In this document: positions 47,911-57,591 of the stretch, piece by piece
Numbering within the stretch: the first letter of the stretch is position 1
Layout of the letters: every line of letters begins with the position of its first letter
Assembly (NCBI RefSeq): GCF_037975445.1
Contig: NZ_CP150254.1
Coordinates: 4,276,001-4,340,000 of the forward strand
Direction: 5' to 3'
Length of the DNA stretch: 64,000 nucleotides
Origin: Peribacillus sp. FSL P2-0133
Lineage (GTDB): Bacteria; Bacillota; Bacilli; Bacillales; DSM-1321
Position numbers and translations under genes: made by a program
The notes under the pieces: generated by a model
Databases searched by the model: none
The model's input: the letters and a program-made list of their open reading frames with translations, nothing else
Told to the model about the DNA's origin: nothing

Positions 47911-48009
47911 TTATCTTAAAGAGCATTGGACCATGATCAAATCGTCTGCCACTTGAACAGGAAGGGCCTTTAAAGAAAAGGTTTCCCCTTGAGACCGTTT
48001 AAAATTCAC
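47911..48009 (-). CDS. Candidate 32-aa ORF or gene relic
   Basis: In the 494-base gap between aroA and ytxJ a minus-strand frame from GTG 48009 to TAA 47911-47913 reads protein-like (NFKRSQGETFSLKALPVQ…) and stays open further upstream into the ytxJ terminator. GGTGG precedes the GTG. It could be a relic or chance. Nothing else supportable is in this gap. Confidence 0.2.
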   Translation of the reverse strand: MNFKRSQGETFSLKALPVQVADDLIMVQCSLR

Positions 48010-48027
48010 ATGGCCACCAAATGGAAT

Positions 48028-48068
48028 AATAAAAGGCCGGACCCCTTACAAAAGGGATCCGGCCTTCA
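48028..48068 (-). terminator. ytxJ terminator
   Basis: GGCCGGA…TCCGGCC stem with inner CCTT/AAGG pairs and a T run on the minus strand. Confidence 0.85.
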
Positions 48069-48072
48069 TCAT

Positions 48073-48399
48073 TCATTCAGTAATGGCCTTGCTCAATGAA
48101 TCATATGTAATCCGCCAATGAGATTCATTCCAGGCAGGTTTTCCACTTTTAAAAAGGATGGCCTGAGGTGATTGATGTTTGACATCAAATGTTTCTGCCA
48201 CATAATTAGATAGTGGACGAGCTTCCTGAACGGCTAAATAGGCCGTTTTAAGTTGTTCGTTCCCCAAGATGTACCTCTCATATTGTTCAAATGCTTCAGC
48301 ACTGACCGGGCACGTTACACTATGCTTGAAAAGCAGGAATGTATCCTCTTTTAGAAGCTCATTGAATTGTTCTTCTGTTTCGATTTTGCTCATGACCAT
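48073..48399 (-). CDS. ytxJ: Bacilliredoxin-like protein YtxJ (BrxC family)
   Basis: 108 aa from ATG 48399 (MVMSKIETEEQF), 8 bases after AAAGGAG; the longer open frame to 48510 has no ribosome site. Thioredoxin-fold protein with one Cys in HSVTCPVSAEAF, the TCPxS signature of the bacilliredoxin YtxJ/BrxC, which removes bacillithiol from proteins. Exactly the B. subtilis length. In B. subtilis it is a general-stress gene next to ytxH and ytxG. Confidence 0.93.
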   Translation of the reverse strand: MVMSKIETEEQFNELLKEDTFLLFKHSVTCPVSAEAFEQYERYILGNEQLKTAYLAVQEARPLSNYVAETFDVKHQSPQAILFKSGKPAWNESHWRITYDSLSKAITE

Positions 48400-48528
48400 A
48401 AAACAGTCTCCTTTCCTTGTCCATATAAATTTTACCATCAAAAAGGCGATGAAGCCATCAAAGCACTTCACCGCCTTATTCTTCGTCCCTTTATGCCTCT
48501 TCATCCCCATTAAAGGAATCCAAGGAGT

Positions 48529-49101
48529 TTATTTCATTAGATTATTCTCTGTTTCATCAAATGCCTTTTTCGCTTCATCAAGTTTTAATTTTGCCGCATT
48601 CTTGTTTCCGCTTGTAGGATCTGCAGGATTATTTTCCGAGTCATTGCCGTTAGCAAAGTTCGTTTCGACGGATACGATAGGAGAATCGGAAGTTCCGGTT
48701 ACATCTATATCCTTATTGCTGGAATTCGTCGTATCATCAGCCGCGTCGCCGTTTTCTTTTCCCGTTTTTAAGCTTTTCACTTTATTGACGATATTTGAAG
48801 ATTTGTTGGAAACGATTTCCGTGACGGAGCTTGTTTTTTCTTTTGCAGTATCAGCAAGGAATGTTCCTTTTTCCATTGCCGTTAGTCTTAATCTTTCTGT
48901 TTTCTCTGAAATGTTTTTAGCTTGTTCATTGAAGTCATTCCTTAATTCCTTGCCTGTTTTCGGGGCCATGAACAAAGCTGTAGCCGCTCCGATCATCCCG
49001 CCGATCAAGGCGCCAATCATAAAGTCCTTCGAATTGATCGAGTCGCGTTCGTCCTCATAAGATTTCTGATAGTCGTTTGCCGCAAATTCTTTTTGAGTCA
49101 T
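48529..49101 (-). CDS. ytxH: YtxH domain general stress protein
   Basis: 190 aa from ATG 49101 (MTQKEFAANDYQKS), with AAAGGGG upstream. One N-terminal membrane segment (about 28-45, GALIGGMIGAATALFMAPKTGKE, the YtxH signature) then a Ser/Asn/Lys-rich and probably disordered rest. Membrane protein of unknown function, longer than B. subtilis YtxH (about 150). Sits between ytxG and ytxJ. Confidence 0.92.
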   Translation of the reverse strand: MTQKEFAANDYQKSYEDERDSINSKDFMIGALIGGMIGAATALFMAPKTGKELRNDFNEQAKNISEKTERLRLTAMEKGTFLADTAKEKTSSVTEIVSNKSSNIVNKVKSLKTGKENGDAADDTTNSSNKDIDVTGTSDSPIVSVETNFANGNDSENNPADPTSGNKNAAKLKLDEAKKAFDETENNLMK

Positions 49102-49149
49102 AATACATTCCCCTTTCAATTTTCAGTTCATTTTTTATTTAACTAGATT

Positions 49150-49659
49150 TTAAGATCTAGAACGTAAAAACCTTTTTTTAGGCAGGTTATCTGTTTCAAG
49201 CGCTTCCCTTTCTAACTCCGCCCTTTCGGCTGGGGTCGGGGCAGACTGTTTGCTTCTGGCCTTCCACTTGTCCCTTATCTCCATGGCTACATTGCTCCAT
49301 TGTACAATTTGTGAGATTCGTTCTTGATTATTATCAATCTCAGCCTGCACTTTATGGGAAACCTTTTGGATGGAAGAATTAAAGCTAGAGATGGATGTGC
49401 CAACATCCTTCACGGCATCCACCACCGTGTTCAGGTTTTCCGACTTTTGCTGCAAATCTTCAGCCAACGTATTCGTTTTATGTAATAACTGAGTAGTTTC
49501 GAGCGTTATGCCCTGCATTTGGCTCTCTAGTCCTGTCAGCGTCCGGGCCACACTGTCCAGGGTAGTTTGAAGTGATGTCAGTACCTTTGTTAGGAAAATA
49601 ACAAGTACCAAAAAAGCTATCGCTGCAACAGCAGCACTTACGTATAAAATAATCTCCAT
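49150..49659 (-). CDS. ytxG: DUF948 protein YtxG
   Basis: 169 aa. N-terminal membrane helix (about 4-27) followed by a long amphipathic helix region of DUF948 type (TTLDSVARTLTGLESQMQGITLETTQLLHKTN) and a basic tail. Topology like a membrane-anchored coiled coil. General-stress operon partner of ytxH (48 bases downstream). Confidence 0.92.
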   Translation of the reverse strand: MEIILYVSAAVAAIAFLVLVIFLTKVLTSLQTTLDSVARTLTGLESQMQGITLETTQLLHKTNTLAEDLQQKSENLNTVVDAVKDVGTSISSFNSSIQKVSHKVQAEIDNNQERISQIVQWSNVAMEIRDKWKARSKQSAPTPAERAELEREALETDNLPKKRFLRSRS

Positions 49660-49888
49660 TGGAACACCTCCGAAAAAAATCGACTTATTTAATGGCTGTT
49701 AGATATTAATTACCCCTTCCCTATTATTATAAACTTATTTATTTTTTCAATATACCCTATCAAACCCTAATCTGGAAATATTGTTGTCTGCATCCAGTTC
49801 CTCCGTGAAATTCATGGGTGACACTTATGGCAGGAAATCGGGTATGATAGAAAAGATAAGTCGAATTTAAACAATGGAGGTATTTTTT

Positions 49889-51001
49889 ATGAAAGATCCC
49901 AGAATTGGTACATTGGCCAAAAACTTAATCAATTATTCCGTGAAGCTTCAAAAAGGTGAAAGAATCTTGATCGAAAACTTCGGATTGCAGCGTGAGCTTG
50001 TTAACGCACTTGTGAATGAAGCCTATGCAGCAGGTGGTTACCCATTCGTCCTTTTAAAGGATCACCAAGTGGATCGTGCCTTGCTGATGGGTGCCAAAGA
50101 AGAACAGTACAAGTTGATGGGTGAGTTTGAAGCAAACGTAATGAAACAGATGGATGCTTATATCGGGCTTCGTGCCGGGGATAATATCAATGAACAATCC
50201 GATGTCCCTTCAGAGAAGATGGCGATTCATGGACAGACAGTCGGTAAAGTACATAGAAATATCCGCGTGCCAAAAACAAAATGGGTCGTACTTCGCTACC
50301 CGACAAATTCAATGGCCCAATTAGCCAAAATGAGCACAGAAGCATTCGAAGACTTTTATTTCGAAGTCTGCAACCTCGACTATGGCAAAATGAGCGCAGC
50401 AATGGACAATCTTGTTGAATTGATGGATAAAACGGATAAGGTCCGCTTAACTGGGCCCGGTACGGACCTAACCTTCTCCATCAAAGACATTAAAGCCATC
50501 AAATGTGCGGGTGAGCTAAACATTCCTGACGGTGAAGTATATACGGCTCCGGTTAAAGATTCCATCAATGGTGTGATTTCGTATAATACTCCGTCCCCTT
50601 ATCAGGGTTTTACTTTTGAAAACGTGAAGTTGACATTCAAGGATGGAAAAATCGTTGAAGCGGTTGCGAATGATACGGAACGCATCAACAAAATTTTTGA
50701 TACTGATGAAGGCGCACGATATGTCGGTGAATTTGCAATTGGTGTAAATCCTTATATTCTACACCCGATGCAAGATATCCTCTTTGATGAAAAAATTGAT
50801 GGAAGTTTTCATTTCACTCCCGGACAATGCTATGATGATGCCTTTAACGGAAACCATTCAGACATTCACTGGGACCTGGTCAATATCCAGCGGCCTGAAT
50901 ATGGCGGCGGGGAAATCCATTTTGATGACGTCTTGATACGTAAGGACGGACGCTTCGTTTTACCGGAACTGGAAAATTTAAATCCAGAAAATTTAAAATA
51001 A
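49889..51001 (+). CDS. ampS: Aminopeptidase, M29 family
   Basis: 370 aa from ATG 49889 (MKDPRIGTLAKNLINY), behind AATGGAGG. M29 thermophilic-type metallo-aminopeptidase: metal region GELNIPDGEVYTAPVKDSINGVISYNTPSPYQG (near 211-243), GEFAIGVNP, and a C-terminal GQCYDDAFNGNHSDIHWDLV. Shorter than the usual 408-418 aa, mostly in the N-terminal half, but it aligns to the end. Likely cytosolic peptide turnover. Convergent with murC. Confidence 0.88.
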   Translation: MKDPRIGTLAKNLINYSVKLQKGERILIENFGLQRELVNALVNEAYAAGGYPFVLLKDHQVDRALLMGAKEEQYKLMGEFEANVMKQMDAYIGLRAGDNINEQSDVPSEKMAIHGQTVGKVHRNIRVPKTKWVVLRYPTNSMAQLAKMSTEAFEDFYFEVCNLDYGKMSAAMDNLVELMDKTDKVRLTGPGTDLTFSIKDIKAIKCAGELNIPDGEVYTAPVKDSINGVISYNTPSPYQGFTFENVKLTFKDGKIVEAVANDTERINKIFDTDEGARYVGEFAIGVNPYILHPMQDILFDEKIDGSFHFTPGQCYDDAFNGNHSDIHWDLVNIQRPEYGGGEIHFDDVLIRKDGRFVLPELENLNPENLK

Positions 51002-51012
51002 CATAAACACCA

Positions 51013-51060
51013 ATAAAAAAAAACGACCGACCCGCTATTAACGGATGGTCGTTTTTTTTA
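51013..51060. terminator. Bidirectional terminator
   Basis: AAAAAAAACGACC…GGTCGTTTTTTTT stem between convergent ampS and murC. Confidence 0.9.
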
Positions 51061-52362
51061 TTTTACCTGCAGTGAATGCTCGTAGGCTGCCTGGAACTTT
51101 TGAATGTCCCCCGCACCCATGAATAACACGACACTGTTTTCATGATGTTGCAATATTGATGTTGTGTTCTCCGTAATCAGCTCGGCACCGGGAATCTTAT
51201 CTTGAAGGTCTTCAATCGATAACTTCCCTTGATGTTCACGAGCAGATCCAAAAATTTCACATAAGTATACTTTGTCGGCCAAATTCAAGCTGTCGGCGAA
51301 TTCATCCAGGAATGCCTGCGTTCTCGAGAAAGTATGTGGCTGGAATACCGCAACAACTTCACGCTCTGGATATTTCTGACGCGCCGAGTCGACAGTTGCA
51401 GAGATCTCGGTCGGATGGTGTGCATAATCATCAATGATGATCTGACTTCCGATTTCCTTTTCGGAGAACCGGCGTTTAACTCCGCCAAAAGTCCGCAACT
51501 GGGCTTTCACAGCTTCCGTATCCAAGTTTTCATATTTACAAAGTGCAATGACACCAAGTGCATTCAACACATTATGTTTTCCAAAAGTAGGAATAGTGAA
51601 TGTATCATAGTAATTGTTCCTTACATGCACATCAAAAGTCGTGCCATCCGGAGTGACGGAAACATTTTTCGCTTGAAAATCATTTCCTTCTGCAAATCCG
51701 TAAAAAATAACCGGTACTTTCGCCTGAATATGTGGTAAATGCTCATCATCCCCGCACGCAATGATGCCTTTGTTGACTTGAAGGGCCATCGTTTGGAAAG
51801 CCTCGAACACGTCTTCGACATTGGCGTAATAATCAGGATGATCAAAATCGATATTCGTCATGATTGCATAATCCGGATAATAGGAAAGGAAATGACGGCG
51901 ATATTCACATGCTTCGAATACGAAGTAATCAGAATTCACGATACCTTTACCCGTTCCATCCCCAATCAAGAAGGATGTCGGTTTAGCGCCCCCCATTACA
52001 TGGGCAAGCAAACCGGTCGTCGATGTTTTACCATGCGCTCCCGTAACGGCCACGCTAATGAAGTTTTTCATGAAATCACCTAGGAAGCGGTGATAACGGA
52101 TAATCGGCAAATCAAGTTCTTTTGCCTTCACGATTTCCGGATGACTATCCGGAAACGCATTTCCTGCAATGATGGTCATTCCAGGTTGAATATTTTCCTC
52201 GTTGAAAGGAAGGATTTTAATCCCGGCTTTTTCTAATGCCAATTGTGTAAAAAATTCTTTTTCGTAATCGGAACCCTGCACTTCAATATTCATATCATGC
52301 AGTATTTGTGCAAGAGCACTCATACCCGACCCTTTAATTCCCACAAAATGGTAAGCAGTCAT
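51058..52362 (-). CDS. murC: UDP-N-acetylmuramate--L-alanine ligase
   Basis: 434 aa from ATG 52362 ([18 protein letters not shown]), with GGTGGAGG upstream. Adds the first alanine of the peptidoglycan stem peptide. UDP-binding [11 protein letters not shown] (9-19), ATP loop [12 protein letters not shown] (near 107), central FDHPDYY and C-terminal FQPHTFSRT. Same place and size as in B. subtilis. Confidence 0.97.
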   Translation of the reverse strand: MTAYHFVGIKGSGMSALAQILHDMNIEVQGSDYEKEFFTQLALEKAGIKILPFNEENIQPGMTIIAGNAFPDSHPEIVKAKELDLPIIRYHRFLGDFMKNFISVAVTGAHGKTSTTGLLAHVMGGAKPTSFLIGDGTGKGIVNSDYFVFEACEYRRHFLSYYPDYAIMTNIDFDHPDYYANVEDVFEAFQTMALQVNKGIIACGDDEHLPHIQAKVPVIFYGFAEGNDFQAKNVSVTPDGTTFDVHVRNNYYDTFTIPTFGKHNVLNALGVIALCKYENLDTEAVKAQLRTFGGVKRRFSEKEIGSQIIIDDYAHHPTEISATVDSARQKYPEREVVAVFQPHTFSRTQAFLDEFADSLNLADKVYLCEIFGSAREHQGKLSIEDLQDKIPGAELITENTTSILQHHENSVVLFMGAGDIQKFQAAYEHSLQVK

Positions 52363-52648
52363 AAAGCGAACCTCCACCAATCGTCTACCTGTATGACAGT
52401 ATATGACGTCATCTTTTATTTGTTTTTTCCATTACGAGACTTGTTAGTAACGCAATTTCTTAATAGGTTTTTCAAGCTCTTATCTTCAATCATTCATCAA
52501 CAAAAAACTATTATATCACTTTTTTATTCATTCATCCATGTCAGGCAGATGCCAATTTATCAAATCATTGGTTTTTCCCTCAATTAAGGTGATAAAAAAG
52601 GGTTTTCACCCTTTCACATTATATTCAATTTCCTTTTATTAGGTTCTC

Positions 52649-55492
52649 TTAATTAACATGTAAAAATTCCAGTTCTTCTTCCGTAATCAATACATCCCTG
52701 GGCCTTGAGCCCCTGGATTCGGAAACGACTCCCCGTTGCTCCATCATTTCTATTAGACGCGATGCACGGTTATAACCGACACGGAAGCGCCTTTGGACAC
52801 TCGATGCAGATGCCGCCTGCTGGCTCACGACAAATTCACAGGCCTCGAAAAACAGTTCATCCGCATCTTCCGTGACTTCGGCCCTGTTCAGCAAGTCTTC
52901 CTGTTCAAACAGGTATTTCGGCTGCTGCTCCAGTTTAACATGGTTTACGACTTGATCGATTTCTTCATCACTCACGAAAGTCCCTTGCAGGCGCACCGTT
53001 TTCGAAGAGCCGTTTTCAGCGAATAACATATCTCCTCTTCCCAATAATTTTTCTGCACCGCCGCTATCGATGATTGTACGTGAGTCGACTTGTGAAGAAA
53101 CCGAAAAAGCGATCCTTGTCGGGATATTTGCCTTGATCAATCCAGTTATGACATCGACTGAAGGTCTTTGAGTGGCTACAATCAAATGGATGCCGCAGGC
53201 ACGGGCCTTTTGCGCAATCCGGCAAATCGCTTCCTCTACATCAGCCGGGGACATCATCATTAGATCTGCAAGCTCATCGATGATCACTAGGATATAAGGC
53301 AGCTTGCTTGAATATTGACCGGCTTTTTCCGCTTGGTCATTAAAGCGGGTGATATCACGCACACCGGCATGTACAAACAATTCATAACGCCGTTCCATCT
53401 CCTCTACAGCCCATTTCAACGCAGCCGTAGCCGCTTTTACATCGGTTATGACTGGACTGACCAAATGCGGGATCCGGTTATATGGGGCGAGCTCGACCAT
53501 TTTCGGATCGATCAACAGTAATTTCAATTCCTGCGGCGTCGCTTTATACAGCAAGCTGACCAGCATCGTGTTGATACATACACTTTTCCCCGATCCCGTT
53601 TGCCCGGCTATCAATCCATGCGGCATCTTTCTCAAATCCGTGATAATCGGCTGACCGGATATATCGAGTCCTAAAGCCACGGCAAGCGGTGATTCATGCT
53701 CTTGAAACTCAGTACTTTCCAAAACCTCACGCAAAAATACCGGTTTGCTTTTCCTGTTCGGAATCTCGATGCCAATTGTATGTTTACCCGGAATAGGCGC
53801 TTCCATCCGCATATCCTGAGCAGCAAGGCTTAATTTGATGTCATCCATCAGGTTCGTCACTTTATTCACCTTCACTCCCGGCTCCGGATGCACCTCGAAA
53901 CGAGTTACTGCCGGTCCTTGAGTGACATTGACGACCTTTGCACGGACATTGAAATTTTTCAATGTCTCATCAAGTAATAAAGTCTGTTCCTCGAGCCACT
54001 CATCATCATGCACAGCATAAGTGGGAGGTGTCAGCAATTCGATATTCGGAAACACATAATATGGATTATCCTCCGCTTCCACGGAGCCAAAAACTGCAGG
54101 GGTATCGCCCTGGCCACTTTCTGCTGCCGCCTCTGTATAAACTGCTTCTTGATACCCATTTCCGGAAATGGGGGATTCCTGTTCCAAGAGCGGCTTAGTG
54201 ACCGGGCTGGAACCAATATTGGATTCAACTGTATTTACAGGCACGGCGGCGATTTCCGAACCAGCCTTAGTGTCCAAAAAGGTTGGTGTAATGACCGGAG
54301 TCCCCTCTTTCGGCATAACTCTGCCTTCCTCTTGTTTCCGTTCAGGAATGGCGGATGGTTTCGCTTGTCCTGTCTCCGTTTCAGCAGCATCATTCATTGG
54401 TCGCTTATCAGGGGAAACTACTGCCCTTTCCGAATTAAGGCTTTTTTTTTCCGGCATCATTTTATTCATGAAGCTGTTTTTTTCCCGATCTTGCTTAAGC
54501 ATCATCACATTAAATGGGATATGTTTTTTCGGACGTTTAGGCTGCACTTCAGGTATTGCCTCAGATGGATCTTCAGGCAGTGTCCCTTGACTAACGGATG
54601 GTTGATTTGATTGTGCAGCAACCTCCCCAGGAACCGATATAGCTTCAGGCGGGGTGTCGTCCGCCTGTTCCATGATGGATACAGCGACTTCGCGTCCAAA
54701 ATCGACCTGGTCCTGTTCAATAGCCTCTTTTTCCACCGCAGGCTCAATTATGTCAGGCTCGCTTACTGCTTCTTCTGGCAGTGACTCAATGGAATTCCTA
54801 CGAAAGAAAGCGGGTATCTCCGAATCTTCCCTTTTTTTTTCAGCTTGTTCCGGTATAAGAACGGATGGTTCTATCGTCATTTCCTCATGTGACACTTCTT
54901 TTGAGATTTCAGGGATCGGTACCGGAATCTCGATATCGGGTCCTTCTTTTTTAAGGATGGGCATTTTGCTTTCTAATTCATATTCGACAATTTCTTCAGA
55001 AGGGACTGTTTTTTTTTCCGGACGACGGAACCCATAAATGGGTGAAGGGATTTCCGTTGGGCGGAATGGAGTATTTGACGGGACTATTTTTGAGGTTTCC
55101 TCCCGGTCGAAGCTTCTCCGTTTTGGTTCAGTATCCCTTACAGGCCTTCTCGTTGTTTCTTTGGTCACATTCTTCCCCTGTTTGGGTTCACTTTCTTCCC
55201 TGTTTCTTTCCCTAGGCTTTCTTTTATTCTGCTCCCGGTCTGGAATGAGCGGAAACTTGAACTGTCCTTTTGGATATTGAAACAGGATTTTCGTATCCGG
55301 GTCTGGCGTCTGGGACATTTTTTCCACTTTTTGATTGTAAACCTTTATTTCTTCTTTCTTTGACTTAGAAAGCTTTGAAAAATCCATTTTCTTTAATGTC
55401 TCTTCATCAAGCGGCTCATCTATAATAATTTCTTCGATTTCAATAATTTCCTCTGCTTGGAACCATTTTTTCATCTTATTTAGCCATTTCAA
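52649..55492 (-). CDS. sftA: DNA translocase SftA (FtsK/SpoIIIE family)
   Basis: About 947 aa. Soluble, septum-associated translocase that clears DNA before division closes; no membrane helices. The N-terminal 480 residues are a Pro/Glu/Ser-rich, low-complexity linker. Then FtsK core: Walker A GQTGSGKS (near 616), Walker B region LPYILVIIDELADLMMM, and a C-terminal winged-helix gamma domain. Start uncertain: TTG 55492 fits AAAGAG spacing; GTG 55501 is the other choice. The ytpR gene that follows it in B. subtilis is not here. Confidence 0.93.
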   Translation of the reverse strand: MKWLNKMKKWFQAEEIIEIEEIIIDEPLDEETLKKMDFSKLSKSKKEEIKVYNQKVEKMSQTPDPDTKILFQYPKGQFKFPLIPDREQNKRKPRERNREESEPKQGKNVTKETTRRPVRDTEPKRRSFDREETSKIVPSNTPFRPTEIPSPIYGFRRPEKKTVPSEEIVEYELESKMPILKKEGPDIEIPVPIPEISKEVSHEEMTIEPSVLIPEQAEKKREDSEIPAFFRRNSIESLPEEAVSEPDIIEPAVEKEAIEQDQVDFGREVAVSIMEQADDTPPEAISVPGEVAAQSNQPSVSQGTLPEDPSEAIPEVQPKRPKKHIPFNVMMLKQDREKNSFMNKMMPEKKSLNSERAVVSPDKRPMNDAAETETGQAKPSAIPERKQEEGRVMPKEGTPVITPTFLDTKAGSEIAAVPVNTVESNIGSSPVTKPLLEQESPISGNGYQEAVYTEAAAESGQGDTPAVFGSVEAEDNPYYVFPNIELLTPPTYAVHDDEWLEEQTLLLDETLKNFNVRAKVVNVTQGPAVTRFEVHPEPGVKVNKVTNLMDDIKLSLAAQDMRMEAPIPGKHTIGIEIPNRKSKPVFLREVLESTEFQEHESPLAVALGLDISGQPIITDLRKMPHGLIAGQTGSGKSVCINTMLVSLLYKATPQELKLLLIDPKMVELAPYNRIPHLVSPVITDVKAATAALKWAVEEMERRYELFVHAGVRDITRFNDQAEKAGQYSSKLPYILVIIDELADLMMMSPADVEEAICRIAQKARACGIHLIVATQRPSVDVITGLIKANIPTRIAFSVSSQVDSRTIIDSGGAEKLLGRGDMLFAENGSSKTVRLQGTFVSDEEIDQVVNHVKLEQQPKYLFEQEDLLNRAEVTEDADELFFEACEFVVSQQAASASSVQRRFRVGYNRASRLIEMMEQRGVVSESRGSRPRDVLITEEELEFLHVN

Positions 55493-55920
55493 AACTATCA
55501 CTCTTTCTACATCTGTAGTTATGTAACTAATTCTACCAGTTATTTTAAAAATATCGAGAAAATTTAAGCTGAATTGGGATTAGCATCTTTTTTTTTTATC
55601 GTATTCCTGCTAACTTAACGTATTTCGCAGAACTCCTACCCTATTAAACCCCTTTTGGAATGAGTTTAAACCTATTAATTGCGAAATAACATTAGCCCCT
55701 AGTCTACTATTTAAATAAAACACCGCTGTTAAATCGCGTTTACAAAGAGATTAAGTTTTCATGCAGCCTTTGAAGCAGACTGGCCAATTCATTGCAACAT
55801 CCTTCATGAAACCGCCGACGGCATCCAAATACCTGCCGCAACCCATAAAACACCGTTCGTTAATACCGAACGGTGTTTTGTGGGTTTCTGCGTTTTTTTT
55901 GCAAACAAAGACCAAAGGTA
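55493..55920. other. Intergenic sftA-M20 region
   Basis: 428 bases. Holds the M20 gene terminator (55846-55884) and a stretch at 55760-55850 with no supportable ORF. B. subtilis has ytpR in this interval; no trace of its tRNA-binding domain was recognised. Confidence 0.5.
55846..55884 (-). terminator. Terminator of the M20 gene
   Basis: AAAACACCGTTCG/CGAACGGTGTTTT perfect stem with T run, near the end of the M20 gene. Confidence 0.9.
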
Positions 55921-57114
55921 CTATTTCCATTCATAAAAACTGCATACAACCTGCGCCACTGATTTGGAAGCGATCAAAAGGGCATCCTCATCAATGTCGA
56001 ATTTAGGATGGTGATTGAAATATGCCTTCTCCACCCCTTTCGGTTTACAGCCAATGTAAAAGAAGCAGCCAGGAATCTTTTCTGCATAATACGAAAAATC
56101 TTCTGAACCAGAGAAAACCGGAAATTCCACAACCTTCTTAATATCTTTGTCATCCATGCTTTCCAGGCTATTTTTCACGAATCGCGTCAGTTCAGGGTCA
56201 TTATATAACGGAGGATAATCGGGAACATATGTAAGTTCGCACTGAACATCAAATTCCGTTTCTACCCCTTTAACGATCCGGTGGATTTCCTTATCGATCA
56301 GCTGTTGGGTCTCTGCTGTCATATAACGAACATCCCCTTCAATTTCTATACGATCTTTAATGACATTAAAGCTTCCTTTTCCATCGAAGGAGCCGATTGT
56401 GACTACACCCATATCAAAAGGGTTCAAGCGACGGCTGATTACGGTTTGTACGGCTGTCACGAAATGGGCGCCTGCCACAATGGTATCATTAGCCATATGC
56501 GGGGAGGATCCATGGCCGCCTACACCCTTTATCGCTAACTTGAAATAGGTCCGTCCAGCCATCGAATAGCCGCCGCGATACCCGACAACCCCTGCTGGAT
56601 GAGAAGGAAATAAATGGATTCCAAAAACAGCATCCAGTTCATCCAAAAACCCTGATTCCATAATGCTTTTGGCTCCTCCGGGGGGTGTTTCTTCTGCATG
56701 TTGATGAATTATTTTGATCGTACCTGATAGGGAATCTTTCAGCTCATTGATGCAGTCTGCCAATACCAATAAATAAGCGGTATGCCCATCGTGTCCGCAG
56801 GCATGCATGACACCTTCATTTTTTGAACGGAATGGAACCTCCGCTTCTTCTGAAATCGGCAGTGCATCGAAATCGGCACGGAGACCTATCGTTTTCCCTG
56901 GTTTTCCACCTTCGATCGTCACGATGATCCCTAATCCATTTCCTACATTCGTTTGAATCGATACATCTTTCCCCTTATAAAAATCAATGATATATTTTGC
57001 CGTTTTCTCTTCTTTGAAGGATAGCTCCGGATTCTCGTGTAAATGACGGCGGATTTGAACCATTTCCCCTTTACGGGCTTCAAGCATGTTCATTAATTTG
57101 CTTTTCACATTCAC
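55921..57114 (-). CDS. M20 family amidohydrolase
   Basis: 397 aa from GTG 57114 (GGGGGAG is 7 bases upstream). M20D amidohydrolase of the hippurate / N-acyl-amino-acid / IAA-amide type: metal motif MHACGHDGHTA (near 106), HQHAEETPPGGA (near 140), and GSEDFSYYAEKIPG near 355. Cytosolic, no signal peptide. It is the only gene behind a tandem glycine riboswitch, so its substrate is likely to involve glycine, for example an N-acylglycine or a glycyl compound; that is inference. Confidence 0.9.
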   Translation of the reverse strand: MNVKSKLMNMLEARKGEMVQIRRHLHENPELSFKEEKTAKYIIDFYKGKDVSIQTNVGNGLGIIVTIEGGKPGKTIGLRADFDALPISEEAEVPFRSKNEGVMHACGHDGHTAYLLVLADCINELKDSLSGTIKIIHQHAEETPPGGAKSIMESGFLDELDAVFGIHLFPSHPAGVVGYRGGYSMAGRTYFKLAIKGVGGHGSSPHMANDTIVAGAHFVTAVQTVISRRLNPFDMGVVTIGSFDGKGSFNVIKDRIEIEGDVRYMTAETQQLIDKEIHRIVKGVETEFDVQCELTYVPDYPPLYNDPELTRFVKNSLESMDDKDIKKVVEFPVFSGSEDFSYYAEKIPGCFFYIGCKPKGVEKAYFNHHPKFDIDEDALLIASKSVAQVVCSFYEWK

Positions 57115-57203
57115 GATTATTCTCCCCCATTATTTCAAGTTGATTAGCATATTAGTAAGTTCCATGTTCGCTGTAAACCTTCTGTATGTAAAAAGCCAAA
57201 TAA

Positions 57204-57255
57204 AAAAGGACAGAGAAGGGTTCCGTAAACTTACCGCTCCCTTCTCTGTCCTTTT
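57204..57255 (-). terminator. Expression-platform terminator of the glycine riboswitch
   Basis: GGACAGAGAAGGG…CCCTTCTCTGTCC, 13 perfect pairs, then TTTTTTATTT on the minus strand. Its 5' arm is the 3' strand of aptamer 2's closing helix, so glycine binding should prevent it from forming. Confidence 0.9.
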
Positions 57256-57432
57256 ACCTGAGAGATTAACTCCATTTTGGTCATGGAGGTTTCCCCGTTG
57301 GTGGCACACTTCCTGCGCGCTCTCCAGAGTTGCGTCCAGCTGCGGTACCATTTACCTGAGAGATTTGCTCCAAGGGATATTTTTGGAACTTGCTCCTTCG
57401 GTGGCTCAATGCTTTGCACTCTCCCACAACGT
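57245..57432 (-). ncRNA. Tandem glycine riboswitch
   Basis: Two aptamers in a row on the minus strand: aptamer 1 at about 57345-57432 (GGGAGAGTGC, CACCGAAGGAGCAA, ATCTCTCAGGTAAA) and aptamer 2 at about 57245-57335 (CTGGAGAGCG, GTGCCACCAACGGGG, ATCTCTCAGGTAAAAGGACAGAG). The order and the conserved TCTCAGGTA tails match the gcvT-type glycine switch. A transcription-on switch is expected. Together with its terminator it fills the 477-base gap. Confidence 0.95.
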
Positions 57433-57543
57433 TCATCCGCTCGTTATATTGTTTTATTCCATATTTTCAAAATATTACAATTATATTATCACCGATTAAA
57501 AAATAAATATCAACTCTAAGGGTCATAAACTCTATTAAACTTT

Positions 57544-57577
57544 AAAAGGACCGCTGTCAGATGCTGACACGGTCCTT
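57544..57577 (-). terminator. ytpQ terminator
   Basis: AGGACCGCTGTCAG/CTGACACGGTCCTT stem on the minus strand. Confidence 0.8.
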
Positions 57578-57591
57578 ATGTATTCAATATA

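Noticed and set aside
48400-48510. Longer N-terminus of ytxJ
   Set aside because: Extra 37 residues have no ribosome site and exceed the family length of 108.
55761-56006. 81-aa plus-strand ORF after sftA
   Set aside because: It crosses the M20 terminator and enters the M20 gene antisense; no family features.
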